NCBI GenBank assembly: GCA_007258455.2
Contig: VDFB02252616.1
Location: 119,882,552-119,946,551 of the forward strand
DNA length: 64,000 bases
DNA from: Sequoia sempervirens
Taxonomy: Eukaryota; Streptophyta; Pinopsida; Cupressales; Cupressaceae
Direction: 5' to 3'
The position numbers and the translations under genes are program-made. The first letter of the stretch is position 1. Every line of letters begins with the position of its first letter. The notes beneath the pieces were generated by a model. The model did not search any database, was not told where the DNA came from, and saw only the letters and a program-made list of their open reading frames with translations. Positions 52,037 through 61,729 of the stretch are shown here, in pieces.

Positions 52037-52917
52037 ACTTTGGGTGTTTATCTTCTCCCCATCAATTTGTATGCAATTGACATGTGGTTACTTTTGTTAT
52101 CTCTTATGTGCATAAACAACTATTTTGCATGTGTGTACTTCAAAAGAAAGTAACAATAAAATTACCAAGTTTCAAAGTTACTACACAAGGATTGCAAATG
52201 ATAATAATAATGGTGGTTGTATTTGAGAAGGAATTAGGGAAGAAATTTCCTCTAAAATTTGTTGATAAACCTCAAGATTTTGAAACTCTATATGCATTTA
52301 TAGAGAAGGTTCAGAAGGAATTGAAGTCGGAAAGCATTACATGGAAGATCTATTTATTTAGTGGCCATTGGAATGCTGACTTCCGTAATATATGACCTCA
52401 AGAATCAATTATAAATCAATAATAGATTGAAAAGCTATATATTCTCTTTTTTGTAAGAGGATGGAATTTTGGGATAGAAAAATTTTGGGTTCTTTCACAT
52501 TGTACAACAACAAAAGAGTGACTTTTCTGTCTTAATCATATAACAAAATATATACTAGGAAAAATACATAACTAATGTTGTGATCTAGCTAAAGATGCCC
52601 ATATGAGATATAAAGCTTCCTAATGGTTATAATTTAGGAGTTAATGCATAGTAACATGGCATTTAGACAAAGGAGCAAACAAGGTTTGTTGACCAAATCA
52701 CTGCAACCAAATATTTGTATTAAGCACTTGAGTTACCCCCTTGTTGCATATCCTATTATGAATTCCCTAAAGTACTTGGATCTTATACAATTTTATGTGC
52801 ATCTTTATTTATTATAAGTCACAAATAAATTCTTTATTAGCTAATTAGACAATTTTTCTACCTTTTTTTGTACTTTAGAAATGATAAGTTTTTCAAAAAA
52901 ACAAATGATCTACATAC
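52037..52917 (+). other. Stretch with one unassigned short open frame
   Basis: An open frame ending at 52395 encodes LGKKFPLKFVDKPQDFETLY followed by a charged helix. I cannot assign it to a family and there is no supporting context. The rest to 52917 is non-coding. Confidence 0.2.
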
Positions 52918-53025
52918 CTAAAATATCACAATGCTACTTATTTGTTCACGGTCCAAAGATTGGAAGACAATATACTCATCAATATGATTTATGAACTCAG
53001 GTTGGAAGGTGGCCTATGATGCTTC
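52918..53025 (-). pseudogene. ClpB/HSP101 exon fragment
   Basis: The minus strand reads EAS, a stop, ATFQPEFINHIDEYIVFQSL, DREQISSIVIF, then a TAG directly before a GTATGT donor. This matches the C-terminal ATPase region of ClpB-type disaggregases, including the conserved 'RPEF-x-N-R-x-D-E-x-x-V-F-x-P-L' stretch with its sensor arginine replaced by His. ClpB uses ATP to pull apart protein aggregates with Hsp70. Only one exon of about 35 codons is left, and retention of a splice donor shows it was copied or stranded as genomic DNA, not cDNA. The next exon is absent downstream. It abuts a Copia gag fragment on the same strand. Confidence 0.75.
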
Positions 53026-53220
53026 AATATAAAATAAGAATCCAAAAGCTTGATTACCCTTGTTGAACCACTTAACTTTAGCACTTTCATCTATACGTTT
53101 TTTCTCTACCCCCATTGTAACTCTATATAACCTCTTTTTCTTTAGTATTAGTTGAACCTTAGTTTTCCATTGATGGCAGTTAAATGGAATTAGAAGAGGA
53201 ACTAGAACATTTGAATCCAT
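53020..53220 (-). pseudogene. Ty1/Copia Gag N-terminal fragment
   Basis: Beginning at MDSNVLVPLLIPFNCHQWKT and continuing KRLYRVTMGVEKK to KWFNKGNQAFGFL, this matches the start of plant Copia gag proteins, with the typical 'W-K-x-K-...-L-Y-x-V' pattern. It is about 65 codons and then runs directly into the ClpB fragment, so the junction is at about 53020-53028. The rest of the element is missing. Upstream (higher coordinates) lies the 330-bp direct repeat, but no primer binding site is visible. Confidence 0.65.
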
Positions 53221-53304
53221 GCTTGTTGATTGTTGCAATGAATTTAGAAGTGCAAAAAAGAAAATATAGGAGGAATAAGTACACACAACACAAGGCTATC
53301 CACA

Positions 53305-53643
53305 AGATAGTCAACTGTCCTATTGTAGCCAACCAATTAGGCCTCTTGGAGAGGCGTTGTTTTGGTCCATTGCTATTTTTCTATTCACTATCATGAAGGA
53401 AGGTTTTGAGGCCTTGTAGGGGCTTATAATACATGTCTAAGTTCAATGGTTTGGGATTGGTACAGGCTTGTATGTGGATTTTATTCTGACTGTCCTACTA
53501 GATAGGGCTACAAGGGTTAAAAGGATAAAGAGGCCTAAAGGTTAGAGCGATGAGATAATGGAGCTTCCTAAGTGAAAATTAGGGTGTTAAGTTTTTGTTT
53601 GGTCCCATTTGACATGATCTAATTGGTTACAAACCCTCTTGGT
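53305..53643. repeat. Direct repeat copy 1 (partner at 60056-60381)
   Basis: About 330 bp aligned in the same orientation with 60056-60381. Shared words include 'caattaggcctcttgga', 'ttgttttggtccat', 'ctaagttcaatggtttggg' and 'atttgacatgatc'. It carries no ORF. The two copies lie on either side of the RPN8 and SET gene segments, 6.75 kb apart. Confidence 0.85.
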
Positions 53644-54118
53644 TGTGAGCGTACAAGAACCCTAGGTGAGTTGGGTCTTTTCCTTGAAGGAGTAGTGGAT
53701 TGGAAAGGTCCACTTAAAGAGTATTTGAGAGAGCTATGCTAAGTTGGTGGTTTGATCATCTAGTTTATCATCTAAAGAAGCTTCCCTTGCTCACTCTTAA
53801 TCAATTATTCATACATAGTTCACTATCCTTGGTCTGTCAATCACTTAATGTATTCTTTCTATGTCACAGAACAAAAATCTTCTATCATGAACAAGGTTGT
53901 AGTATGAAGGCCTATAGCATACTCTGGGATCTACTCATTTCCTATCAAATTGCCCCATAATAACCCTTGTTATTTTCATGATGGACATAAGCTAATGTAT
54001 TATTCTTAAATTTTGAAAAAACCTTTATGGAGTTACCCTCTCAAATGACACATGAATGCATAAATTTGAGAGGAAGATAATAAGTTGAATGAATGTAAGT
54101 AGAGAAATTTTTGCATAC
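53644..54118. other. Non-coding stretch
   Basis: No exon of ClpB or RPN8 continues here and no family is recognised in the plus-strand open frame at 53736-53960. Confidence 0.4.
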
Positions 54119-54242
54119 TTGCAAATGATACAAAATTTCATTGTTAAGTGGAAGTGTCCCATCAACAACAAGATCCAAATATCCGTGTATCTATCTCAAT
54201 CGAGCCTCTAAACTCTTCAAAGCTATCTATTTTTCCACTAAC
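54119..54242 (-). pseudogene. RPN8 (26S proteasome lid subunit, PSMD7) exon fragment
   Basis: The minus strand reads ALKSLEARLR, a TAG, then IHGYLDLVVDGTLPLNNEIL and YHLQ, bounded by an AG acceptor (CATAACAG) and a GTATGC donor. This matches the segment of RPN8 after its MPN domain ('R-L-R-E-I-x-x-Y-L-x-x-V-x-x-x-L-P-x-N-H-E-I-L-Y-x-L-Q'). RPN8 pairs with RPN11 in the proteasome lid. Only one 124-base exon is present, with splice borders kept, which implies capture of genomic DNA. The neighbouring exons are absent. The stop replaces the conserved Glu of LREI. Confidence 0.8.
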
Positions 54243-54600
54243 CTGTTATGCACAAAAAGTCAAATTTTAGAGTTATGTCACTAGTAAAAACAAAAGAAAC
54301 AGAGCTTTGAAACCAAATCCACACACAAAACAATGTGGTATTCATACAAAGCCATAGAAACAAACTAAACTCAAAACATTGGAATGGAAACAACTTGAAA
54401 TTATGATGTAGAGCATGGATTTAGTTTACTAAATTGGAGGCACATTTCACAATAATAGGTTCTTCATGTAAAACATTGCTACGAGGTTCAAATAGTAAAG
54501 AGATTGATGAAAGATAGAGGAATTAAAAAGATACTTGCATGTAATAATTGAATTGAGCTTCTCTTTGTTTCAAGAATAGTTTGATATTCTCTACTTAACA

Positions 54601-54636
54601 GGGCCAACCACGTGATGGTGGAAGCTCATTTGGCCC
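54601..54636. repeat. Short GC-rich inverted repeat with CACGTG
   Basis: GGGCCAA at 54601-54607 pairs with TTGGCCC at 54630-54636. The loop contains a CACGTG (G-box core) motif. It could be a transposon-terminal hairpin, but no CTRR end was found beside it on either strand. Confidence 0.35.
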
Positions 54637-54682
54637 CTCCCCCCCCTCACATCACTCTCAATTCCCCATACCTGATCATATA

Positions 54683-54818
54683 ACATTAATCATTCATTCA
54701 TCCATTAATAACATATAACATTCATTCATCCATCCATTAATAACATATAAAATTCATTCATTAACATATTCACAATCATTCATTCATCCATTAATAACAT
54801 ATAATATTCATTCATTCA
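54683..54818. repeat. Minisatellite of 'cattcattcatccattaata' units
   Basis: Three to four degenerate units of about 40 bp built from attcattcatcc and ttaataacatata, immediately 3' of the SET gene terminal exon. Confidence 0.85.
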
Positions 54819-54894
54819 GTTGTTACATATTATCAAAAATATGGTTGTCATAATATGATTACAATCACTTTTTTTTGTTTCTTTAATTTTGAAG

Positions 54895-57800
54895 CTAAAA
54901 AAAGCTAAAGTGAGTATCATTTTCTAAATCATCTGTCCCCCCTTCAGTTGTTCTTTCCTTTTCTCTTGATCTTAATGTACGCCTAGTCGTGTACTGATCA
55001 CAACATGGAGGCCGCTTCAAGGGGGGTCTACTGCAATAACAAAGAAATATTAAATTGATATGGTTTGTTATTATTGTTACAAGTATTTTATTAATTAAAA
55101 GAACATTAGAGTGGTGCTCTTTACCTGATGGGGCCACATCATGTTCCTAATCTTATCATATAGCCTCGTGCTCAACATGTTGAACACCCTCTAAATCCTA
55201 ATATAGAGTTGAAACACAAAAGGTTACATTAATGAATACACCAATTGCAATTAAATATGTTCAAAAGAACATTAGAGTGGTCCTCTTTACCTAATGGGGC
55301 CACATCATGTTCTTGATCTTCTCTAGCCTGATCATTCTCAACATCTTGTTGATCATGCTCTACATGCTCTAAAGTTGAAACACAAAAGGTTACATTAATT
55401 AATATGCCAATTGCAATTAAAGATGTTTAATTGTATTAATCCATACTACATTTTGTATAGCACATGAATACATCCAGTACCAGGATGCACACCATGACCT
55501 TCAACTACAGGTTGTGCTCCACCCTCACCAGGTTGCATTCCAATGTCAGGTGCAATATTATCATTGTCTGTCTATTTAAAAAAATAGGCACATAATTACT
55601 TTATGGTGGAAATTAATATTGAATAGATTTCACAAGTATTCAATTTTAAATAAAATTTATTGAGTTTATTTACCTGCATGTCGGATGCAGTGGAAGATTG
55701 TGTTTGCCCAATCAAGACTCTTAGGCATTTAGCCATGGCTTCATAGCCATGCTAGAAGGCAATCTTCATTTCCTCTTCTGTGGGTGCTCTATTGAATTCA
55801 GAGCCCTGCATTTTTGTATAAGATCATAAATTTTGCTTCTATGGTGTGATAAAACCAAAATTGTTTTCAATTTATTATTTGGATGTAATATTTCATTTAT
55901 TGATACTTACAATTCTTGCAGCTAATTTCATATAACCACCAGAGCCAACTTTGTGTTGCCCATGTGTTTCTAGTCTTTCCTTTGTTTCCTTCAATGTGTT
56001 AGGCAACCTATGAAAATTTTGAAATATGTTAGATTATGTAAAAAGAAAGAGTAATCAGTATATAATTACATTGTTGATAGTATCACATACCTTCCTTGGC
56101 CTGGTGGTGTCTTTCCTTTTTTCTTTTCAACCTTCTCCTTTCCATCCGAAACTAGGTCCTTCCACTCCCTCTCCGGAATCATGGAGGGACACTCACACTT
56201 TTTGTTCTTCTCTAAATGTGACCTATATTGGTCCCTCACATACTTTAGATATGTACTAGCTTTCTTAAGGACCTTCGTTTGGTTGAATGTTTTATCACCG
56301 AACAACACAACAAAATGGTTAATGAGCTCATCCTTTAAATATTGATTTTGGGCATTGCACCATGTACGTATGGTGGGCTCAAAGAGCTCCAATGTTATAT
56401 CACCAAGATGTTTATAAAAAACATCATTTCCTGGAAAATGATCATGGGATCATTAGTCTAAAAAAAGTGATCAATAAGTAAATTTCAATTGGATTATATA
56501 TAATAATAATTAAAACATTTTAAATTACCTGGGAGCTTCTCTATCTTTATGGGAACAAAATCCTCGGTCACCAAAAATGTGACTGGAAATGTTCCCGTAT
56601 TAGTAATACAGGAAGATCTAGGAAATGCTACTAAAACATCACCAACACTAGTGGCCTTTGCATCACCATTACTACCCAATGTGTGCATGCTATGTGTTGC
56701 CGACATTTCAGTCGACAATATAGGAACAAATGATGGGGTCGGATGATCATGTGATGTATGTGTAGGAAGATTAGGATGGACACTTGTACCAACCCCTACT
56801 CCACGGGAAGCACTTGCAGTACCCTAATCATGGGTAGTAGCATCATGAGGATGCAAAAAATCCTATAAAAACAACACATATTTAGTTCATGACATAAAAT
56901 ATTACAAATTATAAAACCATGAATGAACTTATGTTATAATTAAAGACCTCATGAAAACTTACTTGCAAGTTTTGTACTCTCTCAATCAATATTTTAACCC
57001 TCTCTCTTATCTCATCTGTTTGAGGCACTATGAATAACAATTGAAGGATTTCTTGATTGAATTTTTTTTGTGTCTTCCTTATCATATCGATAGCATTTGT
57101 TGAATATGTGATGTCATCATCCAATAATAGTGATTGCACCTTGACCCTATGGATGCTCTCCTCTACTACTAGTTCCTTTCCCTGATCAGCTGTCTGCAAC
57201 AAGAATATTTAAAACATTATCGAAATTAACCCAATAAAATTATGAAAAAAAAATAATAATAAAACATTTTGCTCGTATCTAATTTGTACAATTACAATGA
57301 GGTAAACCTATCGAGTAGAAGCACCTGAAGATGCATCATGATCTATGGTCTAGGATGAAGCCTTCCCCGTATGATCAATATCCTACTATGGCAAAAATTA
57401 AATATAAAAAACATTACTAAAATGAAACCAATAGACTTACGAAAAGAAAACATAATAATAAAATGGTATACTAGAGTCATTATTTGGAGGTTGGGTAAAA
57501 TGGTATATAGTACATACCATCCCCATAGTAACTATGTTTATATCTAAGCGATTCAAATTGTAATCGATTAGCAACTCTTCCCCTGCAGTTATTGATTTTA
57601 TCGCACATACTAATACATTGTTTCCCTCATGCGCCTCAAATATGCAATTGGGTTGCTTATTTGTTGACCTAGGTCGTGTACTATTTATAAACCCTACAAT
57701 ATTCCCTGATGTTTTTGGCCTTCTGCCAATGTACACAACCACTCCTTTATTTTGATCCTTATCTTTTAGTTGTATATAATTTGCTGACAATGCATACCTA

Positions 57801-58317
57801 CGCATACTTCGTGTATATTGAACCAGTTGCATCCAATCTTTGTAATTGTAATAGGGTCTGACATACTCCATCAATTCAGTAACTTTTTCATAACATACCT
57901 TTATGTTGTCCATGCGAAATAGGCCCAAACCATGTAATAACAATGGTGCTATGTGATATATCCTCTCGTTGACACAAATAGTAGTGTTTATTGGAAGAAG
58001 TTCCCTGGGTACCCATTGTTTCTATAGATGTTTGTACCTCAAGGTCACCTCGATGTTGCCTATGCTCTCAACATCATAAGAACATGACCCCCCTTCAGCA
58101 AGAAAAATTCCATGCATTTACGAAACTTTCTTCTAATATTTTGACCTCTACTTGATCTCCCTCTTTTAGACCTACTACATGTCTCGCTTTCCTCTTCTCT
58201 TCCTGAATTTCCCCCACTCGAGGAAGACATATCTGAAAAATACCTATTTGGTGGTAACTGCACTGATAAGGATGTTGGATGAAGTTCTTTCATGGTGATG
58301 TGATCCCAAGGTGACAT
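54895..58317 (-). pseudogene. Multi-exon SET-domain gene with Transposase_24-like region, recently inactivated
   Basis: Predicted minus exons: 58317-57518, 57382-57308, 57193-56963, 56862-56529, 56430-56091, 56007-55911, 55805-55674, 55571-55481, 55368-55291, a duplicate exon 55194-55125 and a terminal exon from about 55030. GT-AG borders and codon phase agree through 55291. Exon 1 has a basic N-terminus (SKRGRSSRGQNIRRKFRK), then a SET-like domain with LLHGLGLF, GFINSTRP, QPNCIFE and GEELLIDYNLNR; SET enzymes methylate lysines. Exons 5-7 read WCNAQNQYLKDELINHF, PEREWKDLVSDGKEK, HGQHKVGSGGYMKLAAR and FNRAPTEEEMK, the layout of the plant Transposase_24 domain. Defects in exons 1-9: a probable one-base loss in the G6 tract at 58088-58093, and five stops, all TAG. 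The duplicate exon is further damaged and the last junction is out of phase. Confidence 0.7.
55101..55432. repeat. 166-bp tandem duplication containing an exon
   Basis: Copies at 55101-55266 and 55267-55432 both hold 'gaacattagagtggt', a GTAAAG donor, an exon ending EHDVAP, and 'gttgaaacacaaaaggttac'. The exon at 55291-55368 is open; its twin at 55125-55194 has stops and an indel. This is an exon-plus-intron duplication inside the SET gene. Confidence 0.85.
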
Positions 58318-58610
58318 TATGATTAATCTATCATTTCATCACTAGAGTTTGACTGGTTATAAGGTAATCAAGTCTTGATAGATTGCAAGTTATTGTTACT
58401 ACCGTCCAAATGTGTCCATCACAAATCAAATCAATGTATGAAGGAGATTGTCCCTTGCAATTAATGACTTTAAAATTTGTAACAAGTGTTAAATGTGAAT
58501 ATGGTCCACCAATTACACAACCAAGGCCTCAAATGTATTGTGCAAAAGAATGGTTTCACCATACATAATATTTTGGTTTAATCTGTCTTGAAAAAGATGA
58601 ATTAGAAAAC
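58318..58610. other. Upstream flank of the SET gene
   Basis: No clear promoter element could be assigned. The sequence is unique in this window. Confidence 0.3.
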
Positions 58611-59010
58611 TAATAGACATAATTCAGGTGCATGTGTGAGGTGGTTCAACTATCTAGTGAGAAAATCTATATGTCTAAGTGGTTAATGGGGAGGGAGTGT
58701 GTACTAGGAATGATTAAGTCGTTATAAGCTTATGCTTTGGAAATAAAAATTGTTTAAGTCATCTTAAATCTTCCTATGTCTAATAGACATAATTTAGGTG
58801 CACGTGTGAGGTGGTTTAGTTGTCCACTAATTAGAACACTAATAGACATAATTTAGGTGCACGTATGAGGTGGTTCAACTATCCATTGATAAACTCCATA
58901 TTCCTAAGTGGTTAACAGGGAGGGAGTGTGTACTAGGACTTGTTAAGTCATCATAAGTTTATGCGTTGGCAATAAAAATTGTTTAAGTCATCTTAAATCT
59001 TCCTATGTCT
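58611..59010. repeat. Partial triplication with 170-bp unit
   Basis: A unit starting 'taatagacataatttaggtg' begins at 58611, 58781 and 58840. The first and third copies are about 170 bp and share 'gggagggagtgtgtactagga' and 'tcatcttaaatcttcctatg'. The middle copy is cut to 59 bp. Confidence 0.85.
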
Positions 59011-60055
59011 AATTGCTTGGATACTTTTGGTATGTTTTAAGTTAGATGAGTGGTTGCATCAATGTTCTAGTTCTCTATGACAAGGTTTCAACATCTTCAA
59101 ATAGTGAAAGTTAGTGCTCATAGTCATTTGAAACAACAACATTTTGATTCTTCAAAGGCTTGTAGTAGGTTTTGAGTCTTGGTGATAAGTTTCAATATAA
59201 TCACAAGGTCTCCATCCTCACTTTGTAAGCTTAGTGCACCTTGGAAAATTAAAGAATCAAAATGCCATGATGCAACCAGGTGCTTGAGGGGAGTTGCATT
59301 GGTGTTTTGAAATTGGTTTGATGCCTTTTGACACCTCTTGAAGGCTCTTTGTATTCAGGCTTGTGGAAGTTGTATTAACTTGCCTTAACTAGGAAACTAG
59401 GTGTCTAAATGATGTTTTGTTAGTTCCCAGAATACAACCAATTCAAATTTCAGTTGTGGGACATTGGGAAGGTTGGTTGAAGATATAAATAAGCCTCTCT
59501 TGGTCGAGGCATGTGGGTTGATGAATCATTTTGAAGTTCTAATGCAAAAGCTTGTTGTTTTCTAGAAAATCTGTGTAAATTTCTTGTTCTACTATGTGGT
59601 GCAGCCTTTGGATGTACTATACGGTTAAATTACTATTATGGTTCGATAGAGGGAAGACCTAGCTTTCTTTTAGAGGTGATTTGACAAGTTTTCATTAAGT
59701 ATAAAAGAAGATATCACTAGTTTAGCAGGAACTGGTTTGAAAACCCTCAAAACTAGGGTTTTGATTGAAGAATGGATCTTTCTTCCATCTCCATGTTGTA
59801 ATAATGCTAATTATTGGTGGGATGGAAGATATTTTCATATTTTGATGGTTATGGAGAATGGCATACTGTGTGGAGGAAGTTTTGAAATGTTCTAGGCTTG
59901 GAATCCTCATGTGGTAGACCTAGATTATGAAGGAAAAAGTTGAGTTTTTCTTGTTTAGGGTGATTTTAACTGTGAAGGAACTTAGGAGTGATAGACATGG
60001 GTGTAACTAGCTTGTAAGAAGCTATTTCAAGGCTTTGGGGTAAAGGGGAGAGCCT
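59011..60055. other. Non-coding stretch
   Basis: No gene is recognised. Confidence 0.4.
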
Positions 60056-60381
60056 AGATAGTCAATTGTCCTGTTGTAGCCTGCCAATTAGGCCTCTTGG
60101 ACTAGTGTTGTTTTGGTCCATTTCTCTTTTACTATCCACTATCAAGAAAGAAGGTTTTGAGACTTTGTAGGGGCATATATTACTTGTCTAAGTTCAATGG
60201 TTTGGGCCTGATAGAATCTTATATGTGGATTTTATTTTGACTTTCCTACCAGGTAGGGCTACAAGCCTTTTAGTGGTAAAGAGGCCTAGTGGTTAGAAAA
60301 TGTAGTTTCCTAAGTGCAAACTTGAGTGTCATGGTTTGGTTTAGTCCTATTTGACATGATCCAAGTGGATACAATCCCTCT
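60056..60381. repeat. Direct repeat copy 2 (partner at 53305-53643)
   Basis: Aligns over about 325 bp with copy 1 in the same orientation, with many substitutions and small gaps. Similarity ends abruptly on both sides, so it is a defined repeat unit of unknown family. Confidence 0.85.
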
Positions 60382-60939
60382 TTTTTGGCTTAGTCATATC
60401 TTTGGAAGTGTAAACCTTGATAAATGAACAAATTTGGAAGTTTTGACAAGGATGAAGACTATGAATGAAAATGCATGTACAGGAAGCTATGAAGGTGGTT
60501 CAAATTTCCTTTAAGACCCAAGGTTGAAAAGAAATAATAGTGACAAATGCATTAGGTGACAGATCTGAAGATTAAAGAGTAGTCTTCTACAATAGGATCA
60601 AGTAGAAAAAAAACTTTTAGAGCATTTGTTTAAATCCTCATTAGGGTTCAAATGGAAATTTGATGTAAAGGAAAATGTGAAAGAAAATGGTGTATTCTAA
60701 AGCATAATAGTGGGTAGGTCTTGTATGATGTCAAAAGGGGAGATTTGGGATATGATGAAATAAAAAAGCATATACATGACACTCCATGAGATTAAGCAGC
60801 TAGAAGACCTTAATTATTTTCTTGAGAGTTTTTGGAAGCTATCTCATTTGTGATGGGAGTTGTTTTGGTTGTTTGTTCACATGAAGGGAAGTTTGAATGC
60901 ACTATCATAAGATTTTTCCTTGATAAGTAAAAGTGTGAT
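60382..60939. other. Non-coding stretch
   Basis: No gene is recognised. Confidence 0.4.
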
Positions 60940-61030
60940 AGCCAAGAGTAGGTTGCTTCACTGCCACGAGACCATATTTCGTTGAGGCATTTTTCCAAAC
61001 AATTCACTGCCTTGTCTATGTTTCTTTCTA
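60940..61030 (-). pseudogene. PPR-derived fragment, antisense copy
   Basis: The minus strand carries a PPR motif end: the DNA for 'E-L-F-x-K-M-P-Q-R-N-x-V-S' is recognisable in one frame (GKMPQRNMVS) and is closely related to the plus-strand copies at 61.79 and 61.96 kb. Too short to be a gene. Confidence 0.6.
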
Positions 61031-61729
61031 TGGAATGATACATAAATATTTATTCACTTTTTTCTTCAAAAATCATGATATGCAATAAAGAGTTTTAGAA
61101 TATGGGCAGTTTGGTTTTTAGGTCCATCTTTGAACCCTTGATTCTACCCTATGTAATGCTTTAGCCAATTATATGTTAAGGTGGTTAGAATTTTAAAATA
61201 TCTCTACTTAGATGTGAAATTTTATCCCTCAAGTCCTCAAATCTTTGGATAATGTGTTGCAAGTGGAAGAAACAAGGTATACTCTTCTCCATCTTAACTC
61301 TAGGGTTTTTATATCTCTCAAATCTTATGAGTGTATTCTACATATTTTTTGCTTTCAATTGAGTGATAATCAAACTAAACATGATATTGAAGTTTTGAGA
61401 GGTTTGAATGCTTTTTTTCTATGTAAAATGGATGGTCATCAAAGAAGGCATGGCCCAAAAATTCTTAAGAATATTAATAGACTTGTAACTAATAGAATTT
61501 CATCCTTGATTGTATAAGAAATAATAAAATAGACAATAGAAAAAATTACGAGAATGAATTTGATAATTTATATGAGATTCTTGAAAAATTGGAGGACTCT
61601 CATTCTAGTGAGGCATATGTTGGTATCCTTGAATATATGCATTTTGTCAACAATGAGCTTGCTCTTCTTGTTTTTTTTCAAGGATAATTCTAGGTAATAA
61701 AAAAATTCCCAAGAGCTTGCATCAAAGAA
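61031..61729 (+). other. Stretch with one unassigned open frame
   Basis: A plus open frame at 61245-61517 encodes 90 residues including HDIEVLRGLNAFFLCKMDGH and ends at a stop; a second frame near 61550-61670 reads NEFDNLYEILEKLED. I recognise no family. The remainder is non-coding. Confidence 0.2.

Noticed and set aside
54601..54636. Helitron 3' end
   Set aside because: The GC-rich hairpin is suggestive, but no CTRR terminus follows on either strand and no 5' TC end was found.
53014..60381. A Copia element with LTRs at 53305 and 60056
   Set aside because: The Copia gag lies outside the two repeats, not between them, and no primer binding site or TG/CA ends were found.
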